A DNA stretch of 64,000 nucleotides from Ekhidna lutea (GTDB taxonomy: Bacteria > Bacteroidota > Bacteroidia > Cytophagales > Cyclobacteriaceae), in assembly GCF_900188325.1 (NCBI RefSeq), contig NZ_FZPD01000005.1, positions 186,001 to 250,000 on the forward strand. Direction: 5' to 3'. The number at the start of each line of letters is the position of its first letter. Positions within the stretch are counted from its first letter, which is position 1. Below, piece by piece: positions 16,578 to 23,847 of the stretch. Position numbers and translations under genes: made by a program. The notes beneath the pieces were generated by a model. It saw only the letters and a list, made by a program, of their open reading frames with translations, did not search any database and was not told where the DNA came from.

Positions 16578-17199
16578 AACTGTTGTTCTTATAGCTGAGG
16601 AAGAAATAATCCTTCTTCCGGAAAAAGGGCTTTTTTGGGAAAAGGAAAAACTGCTCGTGGTGTCCGACCTGCATTTAGGAAAAGCAGGTCACTTTCGTAA
16701 GCATGGTATTCCTGTTTCTAAGAAAATTCATTTTACAGATTTTCAGATTCTGGAGTCTATGATCCAGCGTGTCAAGCCTGAAAGAGTGATTCTTTTAGGA
16801 GATTTATTCCACAGCGCTGAAAACAATGAGTGGGATGATTTCCTGCGTTTTTTGGAGCTGTATAAGTTTATAGATTTCATACTTGTCGAAGGCAATCATG
16901 ATATTCTTACGGAATACCCTCCCACACTTACCAGAACGCTGAAACTCGAGCTTCACCCTTTTTCATTCACTCATATAAAAGAACCATCTGACATGTATAA
17001 TATTTCAGGGCATATCCATCCAGGAGTCTCAATCAGGGGAAAAGGCAGACAGAGTATAACTATGCCATGCTTTTATTTTGCGAAAGATTATGGGGTACTT
17101 CCGGCCTTTGGTCAATTTACAGGGATCAAGAAAATCCGACCTAAAAAGGAAGATCGGGTGTATGGTATTGCAGAGGGAAGTGTCATTGAATTAACGTAA
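16570..17199 (+). CDS. pdeM: ligase-associated metallophosphoesterase PdeM
   Basis: This 209-residue calcineurin-like phosphoesterase shows the metal-binding motifs in order: DLHLGKAGHFR near residue 34, GDLFHS near 77, GNHD near 112 and GHIHPG near 147. The DLHLGK...RxxGIP pattern identifies the PdeM subgroup that accompanies the ligase-associated helicase. Family members are predicted nucleases or phosphodiesterases in DNA repair. The GTG start at 16570 overlaps the DUF2147 gene by 8 bases, so its translation is coupled to a secreted protein gene, which is unusual. No ATG start with a full first strand is available. Confidence 0.9.
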   Translation: MSETVVLIAEEEIILLPEKGLFWEKEKLLVVSDLHLGKAGHFRKHGIPVSKKIHFTDFQILESMIQRVKPERVILLGDLFHSAENNEWDDFLRFLELYKFIDFILVEGNHDILTEYPPTLTRTLKLELHPFSFTHIKEPSDMYNISGHIHPGVSIRGKGRQSITMPCFYFAKDYGVLPAFGQFTGIKKIRPKKEDRVYGIAEGSVIELT

Positions 17200-17211
17200 G
17201 TTTTGTCGTAT

Positions 17212-17225
17212 TTTACAATTGTAAA
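17212..17225. promoter_or_regulatory. 14-base perfect palindrome upstream of ECF sigma gene
   Basis: TTTACAATTGTAAA is fully symmetric and lies 64 bases before the sigma factor ATG, in an otherwise gene-free 90-base gap. It could be an operator. Confidence 0.4.
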
Positions 17226-17289
17226 GCCCGAAACTCATCGGTAGGGGTTACTAAATGGATATTAATCGTATTAAAAACTGGCTAGGTGT

Positions 17290-17829
17290 ATGAAGGACAG
17301 TGAGATACTGGAGCGAATCAGTCGTGGCGATGAGCGTATGCTTGATCACCTGTATAAGAAATATTACAGGATGATGACCAAAATTGTGCTCAGCAACAAT
17401 GGGACTGAGGATGAGGCGAAAGACGTATACCAAGAGGCCTTACTCGCTTTTTGGCAGAAAGCTGCCAGTGGGAAGTTGATTTTGACATCCAAGATCAGCA
17501 CCTATCTGTATAGCATCTGTCTCAATCAGTGGAGAAAGGAATTGGATCGCAAAAGTCGCTTGAGCTCAGAAGAAGTAGATCGTGAAGAGTATCAAACACA
17601 TGATGCGAAGGAGCGATTGAAGATTGTGATGGATTGCATCGAGCAGTTGGGAGATGTGTGTAAAAATGTACTCACCCATTACTATTTCGATGGTATGGGC
17701 ATGCAGGAAATAGCCAAGAAAATGAATTTTGCCAATACAGATACGGCAAAAACAAAGAAATATAAGTGTAAGAAGAAATTAGACAGTTTAATAAAGAGTA
17801 AATACACCACCGAAGACTTTTTTGATTAG
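17290..17829 (+). CDS. ECF-type RNA polymerase sigma factor
   Basis: This 179-residue sigma-70 family protein has region 2 at residues about 20-90 (LYKKYYRMMTKIVLSNNGTEDEAKDVYQEALLAFWQ read in two parts) and region 4 near the C-terminus (IEQLGDVCKNVLTHYYFDGMGMQEIAKKM). The helix-turn-helix of region 4 would contact the -35 element. Regions 1 and 3 are absent, as in extracytoplasmic function sigma factors. The stop is followed after 2 bases by a gene for a single-pass membrane protein that is the likely anti-sigma factor. The target regulon is not known. A palindrome lies upstream. Confidence 0.92.
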   Translation: MKDSEILERISRGDERMLDHLYKKYYRMMTKIVLSNNGTEDEAKDVYQEALLAFWQKAASGKLILTSKISTYLYSICLNQWRKELDRKSRLSSEEVDREEYQTHDAKERLKIVMDCIEQLGDVCKNVLTHYYFDGMGMQEIAKKMNFANTDTAKTKKYKCKKKLDSLIKSKYTTEDFFD

Positions 17830-17831
17830 AC

Positions 17832-18743
17832 ATGACAGAAATTAACCAAGAGCAACTAGACAATTACCATTCAGGTCAAATGAGTGATGCGGAAATGGCA
17901 TCATTTGAAAAACAACTGGAGTCTGATCCGGCATTAAAAGCTGAGAGCGACTTACAGGCAGACATTGTTGGTGGTCTAAAAGAATACCGTAAGCTGGAAT
18001 TGAAAGCAAGATTGGATGCCATCAATGTAGGTCCTACCTGGATGGAATTTGTAGGACAATCTGCACTTATGAAATCAATGGGAGGTGTTATTGTCGCTTC
18101 GATTATTGGAACAGGCATATACTTTCTTGGAGAGAAAGAAGACGATGTTTCAAATACTGATCCAATCACCATTGACGCGCCAACCAATGAGTCTATCGAA
18201 TACGTCTGGGAGCTTGGTAAGGATGAAACTCCTTCACAATCCAATCAATTGGAGCGACCTGCTATTGCAAATAATACCGATGAAAAGAATACAAAACCGG
18301 ATCCAGGAGAAGAAGAGGAGGTTGTTTCGGCTAATCAAGCAATTACAAAAGAAGAAACGATAAAACCATTCAAGCCTTCTTTTGAGGCACCAAATGCACA
18401 AGATGTTGCTGATGATAGTCAGTTCGCCGCATCCGGGCTGGATGATCTGCCGGAAAACACGGCTACTGCTACCTCTAATGACCCAATTGATGTTGAAACG
18501 GAGATTAGTAAGAGCACAGTGATCAAATACAAGTATTACGATGGCAAACTATTCTTAAATGGGGACTTTAATAAGGCACCATACGAAATACTTGAAATCA
18601 ATAGCTCAAAAGGTAGACGAATCTATGTTTACTACCTGGGAAATTACTATACTGTTAGTATCACAGATAAGCTTACAACGCTTCCTGAAGTAAACGACAA
18701 AGAGGTAATAAAAGAGCTAAACCTGCTAAGAGAAAATAAGTAG
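17832..18743 (+). CDS. putative anti-sigma factor, single-pass membrane protein
   Basis: The 303-residue product begins with an acidic helical region of the anti-sigma type (NQEQLDNYHSGQMSDAEMASFEKQLESDPALKAE). A single transmembrane segment follows at about residues 82-97 (MGGVIVASIIGTGIYF), then a long acidic, Pro- and Thr-rich linker and a small C-terminal globular part (YKYYDGKLFLNGDFNKAPYEILEIN). This order fits a cytoplasmic sigma-binding end and a periplasmic sensor end. The zinc-finger HxxxCxxC motif of classical anti-sigma factors is not present. The assignment rests mainly on the 2-base spacing from the sigma gene and the N-terminal pattern. Confidence 0.72.
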   Translation: MTEINQEQLDNYHSGQMSDAEMASFEKQLESDPALKAESDLQADIVGGLKEYRKLELKARLDAINVGPTWMEFVGQSALMKSMGGVIVASIIGTGIYFLGEKEDDVSNTDPITIDAPTNESIEYVWELGKDETPSQSNQLERPAIANNTDEKNTKPDPGEEEEVVSANQAITKEETIKPFKPSFEAPNAQDVADDSQFAASGLDDLPENTATATSNDPIDVETEISKSTVIKYKYYDGKLFLNGDFNKAPYEILEINSSKGRRIYVYYLGNYYTVSITDKLTTLPEVNDKEVIKELNLLRENK

Positions 18744-18792
18744 TAAATAAGCCATTTCAAAGCATCTCCATTTTGCCTAAATTCGTGGCTTG

Positions 18793-19683
18793 ATGGAAGA
18801 GAAAAAGACCAGGAAAAAACGAAAACTTGGAAGCTATCCTTTTGCCAGCGTAGTATTTAGTATTACGGTGGCATTGTTGGTTTTGGGTTTATTTGGATGG
18901 CTACTATTGCATAGCTCCAGGTTAGGTACTCGCATCCAGGAGAGCGTTGAGATACAGGTATATCTCAACAAGAACCTTTCACAGTCAGATATTACCAAGA
19001 TTCGCACAGCTATTACGTCTAAGCCATATGTGCTCGTAAAGGAAGAGCCTCAGATCAGACTGATCACAAAAGAAGAGGCAGCAAAGCAATTCGTAGAGGC
19101 TACTGGTGAAGATTTTAAAGACTTTTTGGGTGATAACCCACTGCGAGACCTTTTTGCTGTTAATCTAAAAGGAAGCTATCAATCGCTGGATAGCCTCAAT
19201 CTGATCAAAGCGGAAATAGAAAAATTCAGAGGTGTTTTTGAGGTAGAGTATGAAGAAAGCCTGATCGAAAGCATCAATCAAAACCTGACCAAAATTGGAT
19301 TTATACTATTGGGAATTGCCATTTTCGCACTACTGGTGGTAATCATTCTGATTAACAATACCATAAAGCTTGCACTGTTCTCACAGCGATTTCTTATCAG
19401 AAGTATGCAATTAGTGGGAGCTACAAGCAAATTCATACAGCGTCCATTCTTATTCAGATCCATGTTTTATGGGTTGTTAGCTGGTATTTTAGCATGTGGA
19501 ATTATCTATGGCTTCACTGTATATATGAACTCAATTATTGAGGGGTTATCAGAGTTGCAGGATACCAAAGGATTTTTAATGCTGTTTTCACTAATCCTTA
19601 TTATGGGGATTATCGTAGGCTACTTTAGCTCATTGAGAGCAATCAGAAAATATTTAAAAATGTCGTTAGACGAACTTTATTAA
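18793..19683 (+). CDS. ftsX: cell division ABC permease FtsX
   Basis: This 296-residue membrane protein is FtsX, which with the ATPase FtsE couples the divisome to cell-wall hydrolases. It has the expected layout: a basic N-terminal tail, a first membrane segment (ASVVFSITVALLVLGLFGWL), a periplasmic domain of about 120 residues starting SVEIQVYLNKNLSQSDI, then three membrane segments in the FtsX permease domain (NNTIKLALFSQRFLIRSMQLVGA). A TTG directly before the ATG is not needed. FtsE is not adjacent; the LolD-like ATPase 14 kb away is another family. It starts a run of genes in the same direction that is common in Bacteroidota. Confidence 0.93.
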   Translation: MEEKKTRKKRKLGSYPFASVVFSITVALLVLGLFGWLLLHSSRLGTRIQESVEIQVYLNKNLSQSDITKIRTAITSKPYVLVKEEPQIRLITKEEAAKQFVEATGEDFKDFLGDNPLRDLFAVNLKGSYQSLDSLNLIKAEIEKFRGVFEVEYEESLIESINQNLTKIGFILLGIAIFALLVVIILINNTIKLALFSQRFLIRSMQLVGATSKFIQRPFLFRSMFYGLLAGILACGIIYGFTVYMNSIIEGLSELQDTKGFLMLFSLILIMGIIVGYFSSLRAIRKYLKMSLDELY

Positions 19684-19943
19684 TGCTTACAAGAGATTTG
19701 AAAAGCGAAATATACATCTAGGGGGAGGTATGAAAGTTTGGCGGGCGTGGGATAGATACATGAAAGAGGCAGCTTTAAAACTTTCTTGATTTTTTTGCTC
19801 CGTTTTTTTAGCAAAAAAAATGAAGAATGGGAATAAAAAAGCTTACATATAACAGGGGAAATATAGATTGAAATCATCTATTGGTATATTGTAAGATTGA
19901 ACTGATTTGAAAGGTTATTTAGTTAGACAAACAGTAAAATAAA

Positions 19944-20168
19944 ATGTCAGAAAAAAGAAAACTTGCTTTCAACAAAGCCAACTACATCATCATGATTACC
20001 GGAGTGGTGGTACTCGCTCTGGGCTTTATAATAATGACAATGGACACAGAACCTTATGGATTTGGTTTCCTTGGTCTTACATTGGGACCCATAGTTGTAA
20101 TGCTGGGTTTTATCATCCAGTTTGTAGCAATTTTCTATAAACCAAAATCAAATTCAGATACTGAATGA
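19944..20168 (+). CDS. DUF3098 small membrane protein
   Basis: This 74-residue protein has two membrane segments (IIMITGVVVLALGFIIM and LTLGPIVVMLGFIIQFVAIF) with the DUF3098 pattern FNKANYIIM and MTMDTEPYGFGFLGLTLGP. It is found mainly in Bacteroidota, typically between ftsX and uppP as here. The function is unknown; a role in division or lipid-carrier recycling is only suggested by context. It overlaps uppP by 4 bases (ATGA). The 260 bases before it hold no other gene. Confidence 0.9.
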   Translation: MSEKRKLAFNKANYIIMITGVVVLALGFIIMTMDTEPYGFGFLGLTLGPIVVMLGFIIQFVAIFYKPKSNSDTE

Positions 20169-20950
20169 GTTGGATTGAAGCCCTGATTCTGGGCATTATT
20201 CAAGGACTTACAGAGTTTTTACCCGTCAGCAGCAGCGGTCACTTAGAGATTGGGTCTGTTCTTCTGGATGCTCAAAGCTCTGACAACCTACTTTTTGCCG
20301 TAGTGGTTCACCTGGCAACTGCGTTGGCAACCATCGCAGTTTTTAAAAATGATATCCTTGAGCTTTTAAAGGATATTTTGAAGTTTCAATGGAATGAGTC
20401 AACACAATTTGCAACAAAGATTTTAATATCGATGGTGCCTGTTTTTGTCGTGGCAGTTTTCTTTAAAGATCAAATAGAAGCCCTGTTTATCGGTAATTTG
20501 GCTTTGGTGGGTTCCATGCTGCTTGTTACAGGAGGATTGCTACTTTTTGCTCATTTCAAAAAGGACGGAGATCGGTCGGTTGGTTTTTTAGGTGCCATGG
20601 TGATTGGATTGGCACAGGCTTTTGCCGTTCTGCCAGGTATTTCACGTTCGGGCTCAACCATTGCCACTGCATTAATATTAGGTGTAGAAAGATCCAAAGC
20701 GGCGCGTTTTTCATTTCTGATGGTACTGATCCCCATTTTGGGAGCAAGCTTGCTTGAATTGTTAGATTACTCAGAAAATCCAACGGCTCATTCGATTGAT
20801 TTGATCAGTTTAATTGTTGGATTTGTTGCTGCATTTATAGCCGGATTTGTTGCGTGTAAATGGATGATTAAGATCGTAAGAAAAGGAAAACTCACCTATT
20901 TTGCTGCTTACTGCTTCGTTGTTGGGTTGATAGCTATTGTCGCCTCATGA
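20165..20950 (+). CDS. uppP: undecaprenyl-diphosphatase
   Basis: This 261-residue integral membrane enzyme of the BacA/UppP family dephosphorylates undecaprenyl diphosphate so the lipid carrier can be reused for peptidoglycan and other glycans. The two conserved motifs are seen: GLTEFLPVSSSGH at residues about 15-27 and PGISRSGST near residue 157, both facing the active site. Seven to eight hydrophobic segments are visible. It overlaps DUF3098 by 4 bases and truB by 4 bases, so the three are one transcription unit. Confidence 0.96.
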   Translation: MSWIEALILGIIQGLTEFLPVSSSGHLEIGSVLLDAQSSDNLLFAVVVHLATALATIAVFKNDILELLKDILKFQWNESTQFATKILISMVPVFVVAVFFKDQIEALFIGNLALVGSMLLVTGGLLLFAHFKKDGDRSVGFLGAMVIGLAQAFAVLPGISRSGSTIATALILGVERSKAARFSFLMVLIPILGASLLELLDYSENPTAHSIDLISLIVGFVAAFIAGFVACKWMIKIVRKGKLTYFAAYCFVVGLIAIVAS

Positions 20951-21624
20951 CACAAAATACCTACGAAGAAGGTCGACTACTGTTGATCAATAAACCTGTT
21001 GACTGGACATCTTTTGATGTCGTTAAAAAACTTCGATACACGATAAACGTCAAGAAGATTGGTCATGCGGGAACCTTAGATCCGCTGGCTACCGGACTAT
21101 TAATTATTGGTACCGGAAAATTCACTAAAAAACTAAATGAGCTGCAAGGTCTTGATAAAACCTATGAGGGGATCATAGAAATTGGAAAAACCACACCCTC
21201 ATATGACCTTGAAACAGCATTTGATTCTGAAAAGGACTGGAGTGGAGTGACCAACGAAATGATGGAAACTGCCCGAGAGCAATTAACAGGAGATATTCAA
21301 CAGATTCCCCCCGCACATTCTGCAATTAAAGTAGGAGGGGAAAGGGCCTATAAAAAGGCACGAAAGAATAAAGCTGTAAAACTCGAACCCCGGACGCTCA
21401 CAATTCACGACTTTCAGATTGATTATTCCAGTCTGCCGGAAGTAAAATTCAAGGTTTCATGTTCGAAAGGAACATATATCAGAAGCCTGGCACATGATTT
21501 TGGGCAGCTGATTGGAGTTGGAGGATATTTAAAGAAACTGGTGCGAACAAGTGTAGGAGAATATGAGTTGTCAGATGCAGTAGATTTGGACGAATTTATT
21601 AAACAACACAATGAAGGTCGTTGA
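20947..21624 (+). CDS. truB: tRNA pseudouridine-55 synthase
   Basis: This 225-residue enzyme converts uridine 55 in the T-loop of tRNAs to pseudouridine. The catalytic Asp is residue 45 in HAGTLDPLATG. KTYEG, the PPAHSAIKVGGERAY segment and CSKGTYIRSLAHDFG are all present. It lacks the long C-terminal PUA domain of the E. coli protein, which is usual in this phylum. It overlaps uppP by 4 bases and ribF by 14 bases. Confidence 0.96.
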   Translation: MTQNTYEEGRLLLINKPVDWTSFDVVKKLRYTINVKKIGHAGTLDPLATGLLIIGTGKFTKKLNELQGLDKTYEGIIEIGKTTPSYDLETAFDSEKDWSGVTNEMMETAREQLTGDIQQIPPAHSAIKVGGERAYKKARKNKAVKLEPRTLTIHDFQIDYSSLPEVKFKVSCSKGTYIRSLAHDFGQLIGVGGYLKKLVRTSVGEYELSDAVDLDEFIKQHNEGR

Positions 21625-22537
21625 TCATATTGATGCGTTTGATAAGCCGGATTATGCGGTTGTGACCATAGGTACGTTTGATGGCGTTCACGTTGGACAT
21701 CAAACCATTTTAAAAAGGGTGGTTGACGATGCTAGAAAAAACAATGGCAAGAGCGTACTGATCACCTTTTGGCCTCATCCACGCTTTATTCTTAACAAAG
21801 ACGCTGACAAGCTAAAGCTATTAACCACTTTTGAAGAAAAAGCCGAGTTGGTAAAAGACCTTGGAGTAGATTATCTCTTAAAGATTGCTTTTACTCCGGA
21901 ATTTTCGAACCTCAGTGCCGATGAATTTGTACAACAAATTTTAGTTGATAAAGTAGGTACAAAACATCTGTTTATTGGGTATGATCATCATTTTGGAAAC
22001 AATAGGGAGGGGAATATTCAATTTCTTCATGCGCATGCTGATAAATATGGATTTGAAGTAAATGAGATATCTCGTCAAGAAATTGATCATATTGGAATAA
22101 GCTCCACCAAAATACGAGATACGCTGGCAAGCGGTGAAATACACCTGGCTAATTCTTTGCTAGGCAGACGCTTCAGTATCCGGGGTAAAGTGATAGATGG
22201 CAATAAAAGAGGTCGCTCGATAGGCTATCCTACAGCTAACATTGAAGTGCCTGAAAAATATAAACTTTTGCCGGCAGACGGAGCTTACGCAATAGAAGCC
22301 AGCGTAGATGGTGAGCAGTACAAGGGGATGTTAAATATAGGCTTTAAGCCGACTGTTGATGGAACCAAGCGGACGATTGAAGCACATCTCTTTAATTTTG
22401 ATGAGGATATCTATCAAAAAGATTTGATCGTTGAATTTGTAAGATGTTTGAGAAAGGAAATGAAATTTTCCAGTATTGATGAACTAAAAAATCAATTACA
22501 TAAGGACAAAGAGGCTGCCCTTAATATTCTAGAATGA
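21611..22537 (+). CDS. ribF: bifunctional riboflavin kinase/FAD synthetase
   Basis: This 308-residue enzyme makes FMN from riboflavin and then FAD. The N-terminal nucleotidyltransferase domain shows IGTFDGVHVGHQ near residue 20 and the loop ISSTKIRDTLASGEI. The C-terminal kinase domain starts near residue 180 with GRRFSIRGKVIDGNKRGR and GYPTANIEVPEKYKLLPADG. Length is typical. The start lies 14 bases inside truB in another frame, and its stop overlaps the next gene by 4 bases, so translation is coupled along the operon. Confidence 0.96.
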   Translation: MKVVDHIDAFDKPDYAVVTIGTFDGVHVGHQTILKRVVDDARKNNGKSVLITFWPHPRFILNKDADKLKLLTTFEEKAELVKDLGVDYLLKIAFTPEFSNLSADEFVQQILVDKVGTKHLFIGYDHHFGNNREGNIQFLHAHADKYGFEVNEISRQEIDHIGISSTKIRDTLASGEIHLANSLLGRRFSIRGKVIDGNKRGRSIGYPTANIEVPEKYKLLPADGAYAIEASVDGEQYKGMLNIGFKPTVDGTKRTIEAHLFNFDEDIYQKDLIVEFVRCLRKEMKFSSIDELKNQLHKDKEAALNILE

Positions 22538-23331
22538 AACCGGCTGTAACCATAGCGATAGCGTTATTTATTTGTTTTACTACTTCCTGCAGTAAAACGG
22601 AGGCATTGGTTGACTTTACCGTGGAGGATGAAATGCTGTTAGGAGAAAAGCTCGCTGAAGCATTAATTAATGACGAAAGCTATACCATTATCCCGAGTGA
22701 AGGAAATCCAATTCCTTATGGGTATGTAGAAAGCAGACTCTCCGAAATTCTTGCATCAGATTCACTCGTCAACGCTGACTTTAGCTGGACCATAACCCTT
22801 TTGGAAAACGATAGCAGAACGGCATTTGTACTTCCCGGAGGATATATTTATGTCAATTCCGGAATGATATTCTACCTGGAAAATGAAGATCAGTTCGCCG
22901 GCATGATAGCCCATCTTGTCGCTCATGCGGATAAGTCTCACATCACTGAACGTTTATTTTTTGAGTATGGCGTCAATGGGCTGAAGAATATAGCTAATGG
23001 TAGTGATGAAGAAATGCTATTGTCCATCTTAGATGATTTGGATACGCATGATCAGTTTCTTACCTACAACCGAGCACATGAAATTGAAGCCGATTTTCAT
23101 AGTGTAGGGCTTCTATCAGGTTCAGACCAATCTTGCATAAGTGCAGCTTTATTTTTTAATCGCACATTAAATGTCCAACCTGAGCGTCAGGCAGCCTTTT
23201 TAGGGGCACATAATGGAGCTGAAACACGGGTAGAAGATATTGAAGCTGTTGCTGGTGAGAGAGGGTGCGATACGACTGTAGATAGCGGTTCTTCCTCTCG
23301 CTATCAATCATTTAGAAATTCACTTCCCTAA
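22534..23331 (+). CDS. M48-like lipoprotein with degenerate zinc motif
   Basis: This 265-residue protein has a lipoprotein signal (LFICFTTSC) and the layout of an M48 metallopeptidase: FVLPGGYIYVNSGMIFYLENEDQFAGMIAHLVAHADKSH would be the metal site, and the downstream HEIEAD the third-ligand region. The DNA reads CAT CTT GTC GCT CAT, so the HExxH motif is HLVAH, with the catalytic Glu replaced by Leu. Unless the motif shifts, it should not be an active protease. It overlaps ribF by 4 bases and precedes gldC by 30 bases, so it may have a structural role in the envelope, perhaps in gliding. GldB is next to gldC in flavobacteria, but I cannot equate the two. Confidence 0.8.
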   Translation: MKPAVTIAIALFICFTTSCSKTEALVDFTVEDEMLLGEKLAEALINDESYTIIPSEGNPIPYGYVESRLSEILASDSLVNADFSWTITLLENDSRTAFVLPGGYIYVNSGMIFYLENEDQFAGMIAHLVAHADKSHITERLFFEYGVNGLKNIANGSDEEMLLSILDDLDTHDQFLTYNRAHEIEADFHSVGLLSGSDQSCISAALFFNRTLNVQPERQAAFLGAHNGAETRVEDIEAVAGERGCDTTVDSGSSSRYQSFRNSLP

Positions 23332-23361
23332 TAGGAAAAACATAAATCAAACCGATAATTA

Positions 23362-23691
23362 ATGAAGAAGTCAGAAATCAAGTTCGTAGTAGAATTAGAC
23401 AAGGAAAATATTCCTGAGAAAATAATGTGGGATGCGGATGAAAAAGAACAGCCAGGAATGACAGAAACCAAATCCATTAGCCTTTCGCTTTGGGATCATG
23501 ACAACAAGAACACCATGCGTATTGACTTATGGTCAAAGGACATGCCACTAGATGAAATGAAACACTTCTATATTGACTGTCTGGGAGGATTGGCACAAAG
23601 CGTTTTGAATGCTACCGGTGATGAATACATGAATCAGGAAATGGCTAACTTATGTGATAAGTTGGTTGAGCATGTAAAAAATGAAGGTTGA
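23362..23691 (+). CDS. gldC: gliding motility protein GldC
   Basis: This 109-residue cytoplasmic protein matches GldC, with KSEIKFVVELDKENIPEKIMWDA at the start and LWSKDMPLDEMKHFYIDCLGG in the middle. GldC supports gliding of Bacteroidota but is less essential than other Gld proteins; its biochemical role is unclear. It ends the ftsX-to-gldC run. No other gld or spr genes are in the window. The assignment fits in length and motif. Confidence 0.9.
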   Translation: MKKSEIKFVVELDKENIPEKIMWDADEKEQPGMTETKSISLSLWDHDNKNTMRIDLWSKDMPLDEMKHFYIDCLGGLAQSVLNATGDEYMNQEMANLCDKLVEHVKNEG

Positions 23692-23847
23692 TAGCACCAT
23701 TTAGCTGCGCTAATTCACCAAAAATCATTAATATTATGCATGCATACTAGATTTTAGCGAACATTAGGCTTTCGTTATCTTTTGCTGGAATTTATAGTTA
23801 ATTTTCTATTTAAAAGCCGAATTTTATTTGCTTAAACATCAACCCTT

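Noticed and set aside
19730-19789. 19-residue frame MKVWRAWDRYMKEAALKLS after a G-rich sequence
   Set aside because: The G-rich stretch is only one base from the ATG, too close to act as a ribosome site, and the peptide shows no recognisable feature.
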